DNA of 64,000 bases from JBNKZU01 sp050301795 (GCA_050301795.1 JBNKZU010000013.1:1-64000), one strand, 5' to 3'; shown: positions 43,791-53,315, numbered from the stretch's first letter. Numbers and translations: made by a program. The notes: a model not told the origin generated them from the letters alone.

Positions 43791-45719
43791 TTACTCTTCA
43801 CTCCCGTTGTCTGCTTCAGCTTTACGTTTCGCAGCCTCAGCCTTCTTTGCTTTTGAACGCTCGATTGCGGCTTTAATAGCCGCCTGTTTATCTTCATCCA
43901 TCTTGTGGCTGGTTGTAGCAGCTTTCTTTGCTTTTGCTCGTTCGACTGCTTCCTTAATCTCCTGATGGTGTTCATCAGCAGGGATCGAACCGTCCCCTGA
44001 TGCGGCCGCTTTTGCGGCCTTTTTCGCCTTTGAACGCTCAACTGCGGCTTTGATCTTTGCCTGCTTGTCGTCGTCAATGGAGCTCTCTTTATTTGTGGAG
44101 TCTTCTTTTAATGCCTTTTTGGCTTTTGCACGTTCGAGCGCTTGTCTTATCTTTTCTTGCTTATCATCATCAACTACAGGTTTTGATTCATTTCCTGATA
44201 CCGCCGCTTTTCTTGCTTTTGCTCTTTCCATCGCGGCTTTTATTGCGGCTTGTTTTGAGTCGTTGGACTTATCAGATTTCTTTGCAGCAAGCGCCTCTTT
44301 CTTCGCCTTTGCTTTGGCTGCTTTCTCAGCTTTTTCGCGCTCTTTACGCATCTGTTTGAAATCATGACGTCTGCGAGCCTGATCAGAGGCTCGTTTCTCT
44401 CGCTCCTGAGTCCAGATTTCGGTTTTGGCAAAACGATAGTAGTGTACTAGCGGGATCTGAGAAGGGCAGACGTAGCTACAACATCCACACTCAATACAGT
44501 CAAAAAGATTGAAGTCCTGAATCGTATCAAAATCTCTCGCTCTGGCATGCCAGTACAACTGCTGTGGTAGTAGTTTGATCGGGCAGACATTGGCGCACTC
44601 ACCACAGCGGATACATGGGGTATGGATAGTCTGTTTCATCCGATCCTGTAACAGGATTGCGCTTGTGGTTTTAACCACAGGAGCTGAGCAGTCTTCAACC
44701 GGAACCCCCATCATTGGACCTCCGACAATGACTTGAGCTTGATCGACCGTTGCCCCACCAACCAGATCGATGAGTTCAGAAATTTGGGTGCCGATTAGTA
44801 CCTCAAAGTTTTGAGGTGCCTTTGCGCGATCGCCACTGACGGTGATGATACGGCTGATGAGAGGTTTGCCGTGGATAATGGCCTGATAGATCGCTGCTGC
44901 TGTTGCAACATTTTGACAAATGACATTGACATCAAGCGGGATACCTTTTGAAGGAACCTCCCGACCAGTGAGTACTTGAATGAGCTGTTTCTCACCACCA
45001 GTTGGGTAGATCGTTGGAATAGAGACAACCTCTACCTTTTCAGTGAATTGGCTCGCTGCGGCAACCATCGATTGATAGGCTTCAGGCTTATTATCCTCAA
45101 TGCCGACAACACAGTGACTAGCATGAACGGCATGTTTCATGATCAAGGCACCACGGATGATCTCCTCAGCGCGTTCACGCATTAGTCGGTCATCGCAGGT
45201 GATAAATGGCTCACACTCCGCCCCGTTGATGATTAACGTGTCGATCTCGCCTTTAGCGCCCGGGTTAAGCTTAAAATAGGCAGGAAAACCTGCTCCACCA
45301 AGCCCGACAATACCAGCATCATGAATAATATCCCTTAGTTGACGTGGCTCGAGATCGAGATAGTTTTCAACAGGATTTAGCTCACACCAATGATCTTCGC
45401 CATCAGGGGTGATCATAATGGCGGGGCCGTTTTTACCTGAAGGGTGAACAATTGGAAACTCATCAATCGCGGTAATAGTGCCAGAGGTTGGCGCATGTAA
45501 CGGTACACTGATAATGCCGCCAGCATGTGCGATGACATCACCTTTATGTACTTTGTCGCCAACAGCTACACAAGCAACCGATGGTTGCCCGATATTTTGT
45601 TGAAGTGGTATCACCAGTTTTGAGGCGATAGGCGCTTTTTTGATCGCACTCTGGTTCGAGAGTGATTTCTTATCATCAAGATGAATTCCCCCATGAAACG
45701 TATAGAGCTTGCGTGTCAT
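43791..45719 (-). CDS. rnfC: Rnf electron transport complex subunit C with repetitive C-terminus
   Basis: A 642-residue peripheral subunit that binds NADH and FMN. The Rossmann-like part (GIVGLGGAGFPAYFKL), the SLBB region and two [4Fe-4S] sites, CIRCGECANVCP and CIECGCCSYVCP, fit RnfC. The last 180 residues are charged Ala-Lys-Glu repeats: five copies of a unit like KQAAIKAAxERxKAKKA. Such tails occur in gammaproteobacterial RnfC and vary in length. ATG at 45719 overlaps the rnfB stop (ATGA); extension to 45809 lies in rnfB. Confidence 0.95.
   Translation of the reverse strand: MTRKLYTFHGGIHLDDKKSLSNQSAIKKAPIASKLVIPLQQNIGQPSVACVAVGDKVHKGDVIAHAGGIISVPLHAPTSGTITAIDEFPIVHPSGKNGPAIMITPDGEDHWCELNPVENYLDLEPRQLRDIIHDAGIVGLGGAGFPAYFKLNPGAKGEIDTLIINGAECEPFITCDDRLMRERAEEIIRGALIMKHAVHASHCVVGIEDNKPEAYQSMVAAASQFTEKVEVVSIPTIYPTGGEKQLIQVLTGREVPSKGIPLDVNVICQNVATAAAIYQAIIHGKPLISRIITVSGDRAKAPQNFEVLIGTQISELIDLVGGATVDQAQVIVGGPMMGVPVEDCSAPVVKTTSAILLQDRMKQTIHTPCIRCGECANVCPIKLLPQQLYWHARARDFDTIQDFNLFDCIECGCCSYVCPSQIPLVHYYRFAKTEIWTQEREKRASDQARRRHDFKQMRKEREKAEKAAKAKAKKEALAAKKSDKSNDSKQAAIKAAMERAKARKAAVSGNESKPVVDDDKQEKIRQALERAKAKKALKEDSTNKESSIDDDKQAKIKAAVERSKAKKAAKAAASGDGSIPADEHHQEIKEAVERAKAKKAATTSHKMDEDKQAAIKAAIERSKAKKAEAAKRKAEADNGSEE
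43803..44320 (-). repeat. Five imperfect repeats in the rnfC tail
   Basis: The DNA encoding the rnfC C-terminus holds five degenerate units, each encoding about 20 conserved residues of alpha-helical Ala/Lys/Glu-rich sequence with 10-18 residue linkers. Because the repeats are coded in a skewed composition, long open frames appear on the opposite strand. Confidence 0.75.
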
Positions 45720-46261
45720 GAGGGTTGCTCCGTAATGATCGGGTAGGGCCACTTCCACTGCTCCAGACCTTTTTTCACCGGAATCATTGAAATGCAGTCT
45801 ACAGGACACGGCTCAATACAGAGTTCGCATCCGGTACACTCTTTTTGAATAATGGTGTGCATGTGTTTTGCCGCACCCAGAATGGCATCTACCGGGCAAG
45901 CTTGAATACAGAGGGTACAACCGATGCAGGTGTTTTCATCAATCAATGCAACATGAGGCTCTTTAACCTCACCTGCTTCAGGGTCTAGTGGCTTTGGTTC
46001 AACACCTAAAAGATCGGCCATTGCCAGAATCGTCGCCTCACCACCGGGAGGGCAGCGATTGATATCAGCTTCGCCATTGGATATCGCCTCTGCATAAGGG
46101 CGACAACCCGCGAATCCACATTGGCCACACTGGGTTTGCGGGAGAACGGCATCGATCTTCTCAACGATTGGATCGCTCTCAACCTTAAAGCGTACTGCGG
46201 CATAACCTAAAAGCAGTCCAAACGCTAATGCGAGCAGGGTTAATGAGATAATTGCAATCAT
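45716..46261 (-). CDS. rnfB: Rnf electron transport complex subunit B
   Basis: A 181-residue ferredoxin subunit. A membrane anchor (1-25) precedes the [4Fe-4S] region CGQCGFAGC, followed by two ferredoxin motifs CIGCTLCIQACP and CTGCELCIEPCP. It is the electron entry or exit module facing soluble ferredoxin. It starts 2 bases after the rnfA stop and overlaps rnfC. Confidence 0.96.
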   Translation of the reverse strand: MIAIISLTLLALAFGLLLGYAAVRFKVESDPIVEKIDAVLPQTQCGQCGFAGCRPYAEAISNGEADINRCPPGGEATILAMADLLGVEPKPLDPEAGEVKEPHVALIDENTCIGCTLCIQACPVDAILGAAKHMHTIIQKECTGCELCIEPCPVDCISMIPVKKGLEQWKWPYPIITEQPS

Positions 46262-46263
46262 GA

Positions 46264-46845
46264 TTACCCTTTTACAAGCCCTGAAAAGCCCATAAATGCC
46301 ATCGACATCAGCCCGGCGGTAATCAGAGCGATTGCCACTCCTTTAAATGGTGCAGGGACATCACCAACATGAATTCGCTCACGCATCGCAGCAAATAGAA
46401 CCATCACCAGAGAGAATCCAACTGCGGCACCAAAACCGTAAACAGCCGACTGCATAAAACCAAATTGGTTTTGAGTGTTTAATAATGCAACCCCGAGCAC
46501 TGCGCAGTTGGTGGTGATTAGCGGCAGAAAGATCCCCAACACCTGATAGAGCATCGGACTGGTTTTGTGTACCACCATCTCGGTAAACTGAACCACAACA
46601 GCAATCACTAAAATAAACGCAATAGTCCGCAGGTACTCTATGCCAAGGGGTACCAGCATGTATTCGTTCACAAGGTAACTACAGATAGACGAGAGTGTGA
46701 GAACAAAGGTGGTGGCAAGCCCCATTCCCAAAGAGGTTTCAAGCTTGCGTGATACTCCCATAAACGGGCAGAGGCCAAGAAATTTAACCAGAACAAAATT
46801 GTTTACCAAGACCGTACTGATAAGAATAAGAGCAAATTCGGTCAT
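46264..46845 (-). CDS. rnfA: Rnf electron transport complex subunit A
   Basis: A 193-residue six-span membrane subunit homologous to RnfE and NqrE. NNFVLVKFLGLCPFMGVSRK and LPLITTNCAVLGVALL carry the conserved cysteines. First gene of rnfABCDGE, so the operon promoter should lie in the roughly 210-base gap before it; no consensus promoter was clear there. Confidence 0.96.
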   Translation of the reverse strand: MTEFALILISTVLVNNFVLVKFLGLCPFMGVSRKLETSLGMGLATTFVLTLSSICSYLVNEYMLVPLGIEYLRTIAFILVIAVVVQFTEMVVHKTSPMLYQVLGIFLPLITTNCAVLGVALLNTQNQFGFMQSAVYGFGAAVGFSLVMVLFAAMRERIHVGDVPAPFKGVAIALITAGLMSMAFMGFSGLVKG

Positions 46846-47058
46846 GGGAGAGAGAGTTCCTCGAGGTTAATTCTCAGTATGATGTTCATTTCACAAATAA
46901 AAACGCTAAGGTATTGTACGTGATTGCGATTCTAGCGTCATTAATCGAATGAATTATCAAAAATATTCGACATTAAAATATGTAACAAGGTTACACAGCC
47001 ATCACAATGACACGACCTTAATCCATCCACTGTAATGACAGATCTAATCGCGGTTTTC

Positions 47059-47856
47059 TCAGCGCGATAATTCAGCCGGTAGTAGCGAGTGAATTCTTGT
47101 GTAGATCGCATCACGTACACGAAGATTCCCGGCAATAACATTGCCGGTCTCCAGGAATGAATCACCATCACCAAAATCAGTGATTGAACCACCAGCCTCT
47201 TTGACTAAAAGGGCACCGGCAGCGATATCCCATTGATTCAATCCGATCTCCCAGAAGCCGTCAAGGCGTCCTGCGGCAACATAGGCTAAATCCAGTGCGG
47301 CAGAGCCAGGACGTCGGATGCCCGCAGTGTCTGGGAACAGTGCTTTAAAGGTCTCTAAATAGACATCAAGATGCTGCTGCTGTTTAAATGGAAATCCGGT
47401 TCCGAGTAATGCGCCCTCAAGCCCTTTACGGTTAGAGACCCTAATACGTCTCCCATTGAGTTGAGCACCACCGCCTTTTTCAGCAGTGAAAAGATCCTGG
47501 CTGACCGGATCATAGACCAGACCAATCTCAAGTATGCCATTTCGCATCATCGCAATCGAAACCGCAAATTGTGGAAACCCGTGTAGAAAGTTGGTGGTTC
47601 CATCAAGAGGGTCGATAATCCATTGATATTCATTCCCCTCAATCATGCCGCTCTCTTCAGCAAGGATAGAGTGATTTGGATACGCTTTTTTGATGGTATT
47701 CACGATCTCTTGCTCAGCATGTCTATCGACATCACTGACAAAGTCGTTTTGTGATTTGGTTGTAACAGCGAGGCTATCAAGGTGATCAAGTGAGCGGACA
47801 ATGATATTTCCAGCCCGACGAGCAGCAGACACAGCAATGTTAAGCATTGGGTGCAT
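47059..47856 (-). CDS. suhB: Inositol-1-monophosphatase family protein SuhB
   Basis: A 265-residue Mg-dependent phosphatase of the IMPase family. In E. coli SuhB is also part of the rRNA antitermination complex. The metal site residues appear in ILAEESG, WIIDPLDGTTNFLHGFP and QWDIAAGALLVKEAGG. It is divergent from trmJ, the same neighbour as in E. coli. Confidence 0.95.
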   Translation of the reverse strand: MHPMLNIAVSAARRAGNIIVRSLDHLDSLAVTTKSQNDFVSDVDRHAEQEIVNTIKKAYPNHSILAEESGMIEGNEYQWIIDPLDGTTNFLHGFPQFAVSIAMMRNGILEIGLVYDPVSQDLFTAEKGGGAQLNGRRIRVSNRKGLEGALLGTGFPFKQQQHLDVYLETFKALFPDTAGIRRPGSAALDLAYVAAGRLDGFWEIGLNQWDIAAGALLVKEAGGSITDFGDGDSFLETGNVIAGNLRVRDAIYTRIHSLLPAELSR

Positions 47857-47941
47857 AGTAGTTTGTAGCCTCCGAATTATAAAAAAGCAGTGCTACCTGA
47901 GAGATCTGCAAAAGCAAAGTTAATGGTTCTGGTAGCGGTGT

Positions 47942-47969
47942 TACGCTTGGCTAAGCCAAGGAGCGCGTA
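47942..47969. repeat. Imperfect cruciform in the suhB-trmJ gap
   Basis: TTGGCT and AGCCAA flank one base, and outer TACGC pairs with GCGTA with extra bases on one side. It lies in the suhB 5' leader region. An operator or leader hairpin is possible. Confidence 0.3.
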
Positions 47970-48054
47970 TTGTAACAACATTTATATAAAAAAATAGCAT
48001 CAGCTTTTGATAATATGATGTGAAATGAGTGACTCACATAAATGGGAATAACTA

Positions 48055-48789
48055 TTGAAATCGCCACAAATACTTATCGTTCTGGTTGAGACCTCTCATC
48101 CAGGTAATATAGGGGCTGTTGCTCGCGCGATGAAAAATATGTCCCTATCCCGTCTTGCGTTGGTTAATCCAGCTCGATTTCCTGATGATGCGGCATCAGC
48201 GCGGGCTTCGGGTGCAGATGATATTCTGGAGTCAGCAACCCTTCATTCATCATTAGAAGAGGCGCTATCAGGAGCGCATCTGGTCATTGGTGCCAGCGCC
48301 CGGCTCAGAACACTTCAATGGCCTCAAATCTCACCCAGAGCGTGTGCTGAACTGGTACAACAGCGTTCAACCACGCAGACCATTGCCCTCGTTTTTGGTC
48401 GTGAGAACTCAGGATTAACCAATGAAGAGCTTGAACACTGCAACTATCTTATGACGATTCCGACCAACACCGAATTCAGCTCGCTCAATCTTGCGGCAGC
48501 GGTACAGATTGTTGCCTACGAGCTTTTTGTCGCACGGCAACTTGATACGCAAGACTCTATGACTGAGCACGATGATTTGGCGCCGGTTGAGGATGTTGAG
48601 CGTTTTTATGCTCATCTTGAGCAAACCCTGATTGATCTTGAATTTCTAAACCCTGACAATCCCCGTCAGTTGATGCGTCGACTACGCCGACTTTTTAATC
48701 GGGTTGAGCTTGAACAGGTGGAAGTGAATATACTGCGTGGCGTGCTTTCAGCCGCCCAGCAATTTAAGAGCCGCCATCATTCCCGATAG
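48055..48789 (+). CDS. trmJ: tRNA (cytidine/uridine-2'-O-)-methyltransferase TrmJ
   Basis: A 244-residue SPOUT methyltransferase that modifies position 32 of tRNA. VLVETSHPGNIGAVARAMKNM, LVFGRENSGLTNEEL and IPTNTEFSSLNLAAAVQIV are its motifs, the last forming the knot that binds S-adenosylmethionine. It starts with TTG. Next to suhB and upstream of the isc operon, as in E. coli. Confidence 0.95.
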   Translation: MKSPQILIVLVETSHPGNIGAVARAMKNMSLSRLALVNPARFPDDAASARASGADDILESATLHSSLEEALSGAHLVIGASARLRTLQWPQISPRACAELVQQRSTTQTIALVFGRENSGLTNEELEHCNYLMTIPTNTEFSSLNLAAAVQIVAYELFVARQLDTQDSMTEHDDLAPVEDVERFYAHLEQTLIDLEFLNPDNPRQLMRRLRRLFNRVELEQVEVNILRGVLSAAQQFKSRHHSR

Positions 48790-48804
48790 ATCCACGGAGA
48801 AGAT

Positions 48805-49593
48805 ATGTTTAAACATTTTAAAGAAGATATTCAATGCATTTTTGAGCGTGATCCCGCTGCAAGAAATATCCTTGAGGTATTGACGACCTATCCAGGTCTT
48901 CATGCGTTGCTATTTCATCGTATGTCCCACGGGCTGTGGAAACTGGGTCTTAAATGGCTTGCGCGCTGGATTTCAACCATAGCCCGATGGTTAACTGGCA
49001 TCGAAATCCACCCGGGTGCGATTATTGGTCGTCGTTTTTTTATTGACCACGGGATGGGCGTTGTTATCGGAGAAACTGCGATTATCGGTGATGATTGCAC
49101 CATCTATCATGGTGTTACCCTTGGTGGAACCAGTTGGCAGAAGGGGAAACGTCACCCGACATTAGAGAATAATGTAGTCATCGGAGCGGGTGCCAAGGTG
49201 TTAGGGCCGATAATTGTTGGTGAAGGTTCCAGGGTTGGATCGAATGCTGTAATTGTTAAATGTGTTCCACCTTCGACCTCTGTTGTTGGGGTGCCTGGGC
49301 GTATTGTTCAACGTCCAACCGATGAACAAAACGAAAAACGGCAGGAGATTGCTGAGAAAATCGGTTTTGATGCCTATGGAACTACGTCAGATATGCCAGA
49401 TCCGGTTGCCCATGCGATTAACTGTATGTTGGATCATATCCATGCCATGGATAACAAAATGGTTGAAATGTGCAGCGCAATTAAGGCGATGGGAGCCGAG
49501 ATTGATGATGCTAATATCCCCGATATGAAATCATGTGAAATCCACTCTGGAGAGGATGAAGATCTCGAAGGAGAGCGCCTGCGTGAGGTGTAA
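48805..49593 (+). CDS. cysE: Serine O-acetyltransferase
   Basis: A 262-residue hexapeptide-repeat acetyltransferase that makes O-acetylserine for cysteine synthesis. The left-handed beta-helix holds IEIHPGAIIGRRFFIDHG, VIGETAIIGD and VTLGGTSWQ, including the catalytic His region. It is 15 bases after trmJ and upstream of iscR. This ties cysteine supply to the cysteine desulfurases that follow. The C-terminal 70 residues are longer than in some homologues. Confidence 0.95.
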   Translation: MFKHFKEDIQCIFERDPAARNILEVLTTYPGLHALLFHRMSHGLWKLGLKWLARWISTIARWLTGIEIHPGAIIGRRFFIDHGMGVVIGETAIIGDDCTIYHGVTLGGTSWQKGKRHPTLENNVVIGAGAKVLGPIIVGEGSRVGSNAVIVKCVPPSTSVVGVPGRIVQRPTDEQNEKRQEIAEKIGFDAYGTTSDMPDPVAHAINCMLDHIHAMDNKMVEMCSAIKAMGAEIDDANIPDMKSCEIHSGEDEDLEGERLREV

Positions 49594-49600
49594 AATATAG

Positions 49601-49628
49601 TTGACTAATTTGGTGCGCTATGTAGAAT
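49601..49628 (+). promoter_or_regulatory. isc operon promoter, probable IscR-controlled
   Basis: TTGACT (49601-49606) and TAGAAT (49623-49628) are separated by 16 bases, 36 bases upstream of iscR. The ATAGTTGACTA context resembles the -35 part of a type 1 IscR site, and an AT-rich stretch with ACCC follows the -10. Autoregulation by IscR is expected from the family. Confidence 0.6.
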
Positions 49629-49664
49629 ACCCTTACATTATATTAGGTAATTCTGGAGATAGCA

Positions 49665-50147
49665 ATGAGACTCACAACTAAAGGTCGTTATGCGGTAACA
49701 GCAATGCTCGATTTGGCGATTCACTGTAACGATGGACCAATCACTTTAGCTGATATTTCAAAACGTCAGGGGATCTCACTCTCCTATTTGGAACAGCTCT
49801 TTTCTCGCCTACGCAAAAACGGTCTAGTGGACAGTTCTCGCGGTCCAGGTGGTGGTTATCGCTTAAGTCGTGAGGCTTCTGAAATCTGTATTGCGGATGT
49901 TATTACAGCAGTGGACGAGAAGGTCGATGCTCGTCGTTGTGAAGGGAACGGTAACTGCCAGGATAACTCACCTTGCCTAACACATGATCTGTGGTGTGAT
50001 CTTAGCGATCAGATCTATGAATTCCTCAGCGGTATTGATCTTGATGCGCTTCTTAACCGTGAAGGGGTTAAGCGTGTCATTGCACGTCAGGAGATGAGCG
50101 GGCAATACAACTGCAGCAAGGAACAGGAATCTTCCGCTGTTTCGTAA
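49665..50147 (+). CDS. iscR: Fe-S cluster-sensing regulator IscR
   Basis: A 160-residue Rrf2-family repressor. The winged helix starts MRLTTKGRYAVTAMLDLA. The [2Fe-2S] ligands are three Cys in CEGNGNCQDNSPCLTHDLW. Holo-IscR represses the isc operon. A TGGAGA ribosome site precedes it. The next gene starts with GTG immediately after its stop region. Confidence 0.96.
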   Translation: MRLTTKGRYAVTAMLDLAIHCNDGPITLADISKRQGISLSYLEQLFSRLRKNGLVDSSRGPGGGYRLSREASEICIADVITAVDEKVDARRCEGNGNCQDNSPCLTHDLWCDLSDQIYEFLSGIDLDALLNREGVKRVIARQEMSGQYNCSKEQESSAVS

Positions 50148-51287
50148 GTGACGCTCCTCTATCTGGATCATAATGCGACTACGCCTGTTGCAGAGCAGGT
50201 CGTAGAAGCAATGCTTCCCTATCTCCATTCTCAATTCGGTAACCCATCAAGCCTCTACTCTATTGGGCGAGAGGCGAAACATGCACTGTCGCAGGCGCGT
50301 GAATATGTTGCCGAGTTTGTTGGAGCGCATCCTGATCAGGTGATCTTTACCAGTGGTGGGACAGAGGCAAATAATCTTGCGATAAAGGGTTATAACGTCA
50401 ATGCGATCGCGCTATCAGCGATAGAGCATCCATCCGTTACCTCTCCGGTCGAGCAATTACAGCGTCAAGGCGTTGATGTTTTTAAGCTTCCTGTTAATGA
50501 GCAGGGTGTAGTCTTGGTGGATGAATTGCCTGCGATCCTCAAGAACGGGGTTAAACTCGTCTCGGTGATGTGGGCCAACAACGAGAGTGGCGTAATCCAG
50601 CAAATCTCGACTATCCATGATATATGTCAACAATATGGGGCGGCTCTACATAGCGATGCAGTACAAATGGCAGGTAAAATGGCGCTCCATTTTAGTGCGT
50701 CAGGTTTGGAGATGATGAGCCTATCGGCGCATAAACTGTATGGTCCCAAAGGCATTGGGGCGCTGATCGTAAAAAAAGGGGTTGAGCTTAATCCGACTCT
50801 AAGCGGAGGCGGTCAAGAGAGGGGAGTGCGTAGCGGCACGGAGAATATTCCTGCAATTGTTGGTTTTGGTGAAGCGGCAAGGCTTGCACACGATCAATTG
50901 AAAAATGATCAGAACCATTTTTCTCATCTTCGAGATCAATTTGAGAAAACCCTGAAAAAAGAGGTTCCTGAGGTGATCTTCTTCAGTTATGGGGTTGAAA
51001 GAGTGCCAAATACCTCAATGTTCTCAATACCAGGGTTAGAAGGTCAGACATTAGTCATGGCGCTCGATAAACAGGGGATCGCTGTTTCAAGTGGATCTGC
51101 TTGTGGTAGCCACCATAAAGAGCCATCAAAGGTTCTTGCGGCAATGGGAATTGACACCGATCTGGCAACTGGTGCGGTAAGAGTTAGTTTTGGACGAACC
51201 AATCGCATAAATGATGTTGAAACCGTAGTAAATGCAATTAAGAAGCAGGTCAAGCAGTTCCAAAAGATGGATGTGCTTGCCTGGTAA
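50148..51287 (+). CDS. Second cysteine desulfurase, NifS-like
   Basis: A 379-residue PLP enzyme of the IscS/NifS class. LYLDHNATTPV opens the protein, the PLP Lys is in LSAHKLYGPKGIGAL, and the active-site Cys loop is SGSACGSHHKEPS. It is only moderately like the IscS that follows and lacks the IscS C-terminus that contacts IscU. It starts with GTG just after iscR. Its presence between iscR and iscS duplicates the desulfurase step: it may serve thiolation or a particular partner, or back up IscS. Confidence 0.9.
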   Translation: MTLLYLDHNATTPVAEQVVEAMLPYLHSQFGNPSSLYSIGREAKHALSQAREYVAEFVGAHPDQVIFTSGGTEANNLAIKGYNVNAIALSAIEHPSVTSPVEQLQRQGVDVFKLPVNEQGVVLVDELPAILKNGVKLVSVMWANNESGVIQQISTIHDICQQYGAALHSDAVQMAGKMALHFSASGLEMMSLSAHKLYGPKGIGALIVKKGVELNPTLSGGGQERGVRSGTENIPAIVGFGEAARLAHDQLKNDQNHFSHLRDQFEKTLKKEVPEVIFFSYGVERVPNTSMFSIPGLEGQTLVMALDKQGIAVSSGSACGSHHKEPSKVLAAMGIDTDLATGAVRVSFGRTNRINDVETVVNAIKKQVKQFQKMDVLAW

Positions 51288-51319
51288 TCAGTTTAAGTAC
51301 CTAGGTACTGGAGTAATCG

Positions 51320-52537
51320 ATGAGTAAACCGATATATCTCGACTATTCAGCAACAACACCGGTTGATCCGCGTGTTGCCGAAAAGATGTGCAGCTATCTG
51401 ACCTATAGCGATGAGTTGTTTGGTAATGCCGCATCGCGTTCACACCAATATGGTTGGGATGCAGAAAAAGCGATAGATGAGGCTCGAAATCATGTGGCTG
51501 ATTTAATCGGCGCTGATCCACGTGAGATTGTCTGGACATCGGGCGCAACAGAGTCGGATAACCTCGCTATTAAAGGTGTTGCCCAGTTCTATCACAAAAA
51601 AGGTAAGCACATTATTACCTCAAAAACAGAGCATAAGGCGGTTCTGGACACCTGTCGCCACCTTGAGAAATACGGATACGAGGTGACCTACCTTGATCCG
51701 GAAGAGAATGGCCTAATCGACTTGGCTAAACTGGAAGCAGCGATGCGTGATGACACCATTCTGGTCTCAATCATGCATGTGAATAATGAGATTGGAGTGA
51801 TTCAGGACATTCAAGCGATTGGTGAGCTTTGTCGCAGTAAAAAGATTTTATTCCATGTTGATGCTGCACAGAGCGCTGGTAAGGTAAAGATTAATGTCGA
51901 TGAGATGAAGGTTGATCTCTTGTCGCTCTCTGCGCATAAGATCTATGGTCCTAAAGGCATTGGTGCCCTCTATGTCCGTCGCAAGCCTCGAGTCCGTCTT
52001 GAGGCTCAGATGCACGGTGGTGGTCATGAACGTGGAATGCGTTCTGGAACACTGGCAACACATCAAATCGTTGGAATGGGCGAGGCCTTCAGGATCGCCG
52101 CAGAGGAGATGGAGGAGGAGAATGTCCGCATTCTTGCACTCCGCAATCGCCTTCTGGATGGGGTTAAGGATATTGAAGAGGTCTATATCAATGGGGATCT
52201 TGAACACCGCGTTCCTCACAATATCAATGTCAGCTTCAACTTTGTTGAAGGAGAGTCGTTAATGATGGCTCTGTCGGATCTTGCGGTCTCATCTGGTTCG
52301 GCCTGCACCTCGGCAAGTCTTGAACCATCGTATGTATTACGTGCTATCGGACGAAGTGATGAATTGGCGCATAGCTCGATTAGATTTAGTATAGGTCGAT
52401 TCACTCGTGAAGAGGATATCGACCATGCAGTTGAATTAATCCATCAGAAGATTGCAAAACTACGCGATCTTTCACCCTTATGGGAAATGTACAAAGAGGG
52501 GATTGATATCTCTTCCGTGCAGTGGGCGGCACATTAG
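51320..52537 (+). CDS. iscS: Cysteine desulfurase IscS
   Basis: A 405-residue PLP enzyme that mobilises sulfur from cysteine for Fe-S clusters and tRNA thiolation. KPIYLDYSATTPVDPRV opens the protein, the PLP Lys is in LSAHKIYGPKGIGALYV, and the catalytic Cys is in SSGSACTSASLEPSYVL. The C-terminus LSPLWEMYKEGIDISSVQW is the IscU-binding tail. A TGGAGT ribosome site precedes the ATG. Confidence 0.97.
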   Translation: MSKPIYLDYSATTPVDPRVAEKMCSYLTYSDELFGNAASRSHQYGWDAEKAIDEARNHVADLIGADPREIVWTSGATESDNLAIKGVAQFYHKKGKHIITSKTEHKAVLDTCRHLEKYGYEVTYLDPEENGLIDLAKLEAAMRDDTILVSIMHVNNEIGVIQDIQAIGELCRSKKILFHVDAAQSAGKVKINVDEMKVDLLSLSAHKIYGPKGIGALYVRRKPRVRLEAQMHGGGHERGMRSGTLATHQIVGMGEAFRIAAEEMEEENVRILALRNRLLDGVKDIEEVYINGDLEHRVPHNINVSFNFVEGESLMMALSDLAVSSGSACTSASLEPSYVLRAIGRSDELAHSSIRFSIGRFTREEDIDHAVELIHQKIAKLRDLSPLWEMYKEGIDISSVQWAAH

Positions 52538-52599
52538 GCTAAAATCCCGCCCCCGTGGGGTAGATTGAGCAGGATGCTCCACAGAATGAGGTAACTAAA

Positions 52600-52989
52600 A
52601 TGGCATACAGTGACAAGGTAATCGATCATTACGAAAATCCACGTAATGTTGGCAGTTTTGATAAAGAAGACACCACAGTTGGTACCGGTATGGTTGGTGC
52701 ACCCGCTTGTGGTGATGTGATGCGTCTTCAAATAAAGGTTAATGATGAAGGGGTCATTGAAGATGCCTGTTTCAAGACCTATGGTTGTGGCTCTGCGATC
52801 GCATCAAGCTCATTGGTGACCGAGTGGGTCAAGGGTAAAACTCTTGATGAAGCACAGATGATCAAAAATAGTGAGATCGCTGATGAATTGGCGCTTCCTC
52901 CCGTTAAGATTCACTGCTCTGTGCTTGCCGAGGATGCCATTAAAGCCGCGATTACGGATCTGAAATCGAAGAAAGAGGCAGGAAAATAA
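52600..52989 (+). CDS. iscU: Fe-S scaffold protein IscU
   Basis: A 129-residue scaffold on which clusters are assembled. The three ligand Cys lie in GAPACGDVM, KTYGCGSAIASSS and VKIHCSVLAEDA, and the LPPVK recognition motif for HscA is intact. It lies 62 bases after iscS and 2 bases before iscA. Confidence 0.98.
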   Translation: MAYSDKVIDHYENPRNVGSFDKEDTTVGTGMVGAPACGDVMRLQIKVNDEGVIEDACFKTYGCGSAIASSSLVTEWVKGKTLDEAQMIKNSEIADELALPPVKIHCSVLAEDAIKAAITDLKSKKEAGK

Positions 52990-52991
52990 CA

Positions 52992-53315
52992 ATGGCAATT
53001 ACATTGACAGAGACCGCCGCTTCACGTGTAAAGGCGTTTCTTGAAAATCGTGGGAAGGGATTAGGGCTACGGCTTGGTGTCAAAACCTCCGGTTGTTCTG
53101 GCATGGCCTATGTAATTGAATTTGCAGATGAACTTGGTGAGGAAGACCAGGTCTTCGAGAGCCACGGGGTGAAGGTGATCATTGACCCGAAGAGTATAGT
53201 CTATCTGGATGGTACTGAGGTCGACTTTACTAAAGAGGGGTTGAATGAGGGTTTTAAGTTCAACAACCCCAATGTCAAAGATGCCTGTGGTTGTGGTGAG
53301 AGCTTCACTGTTTAA
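52992..53315 (+). CDS. iscA: A-type Fe-S carrier IscA
   Basis: A 107-residue A-type carrier. The three conserved Cys are in KTSGCSGMAYV and the C-terminal DACGCGESF. It delivers clusters to apo-targets such as aconitase. Within the isc operon between iscU and hscB. Confidence 0.98.
   Translation: MAITLTETAASRVKAFLENRGKGLGLRLGVKTSGCSGMAYVIEFADELGEEDQVFESHGVKVIIDPKSIVYLDGTEVDFTKEGLNEGFKFNNPNVKDACGCGESFTV

Noticed and set aside
44050..44367. Two overlapping plus-strand open frames of about 100 codons opposite rnfC
   Set aside because: They mirror the skewed repeat composition of the rnfC tail, have low-complexity Leu/Phe/Ala sequence, and no start signals.
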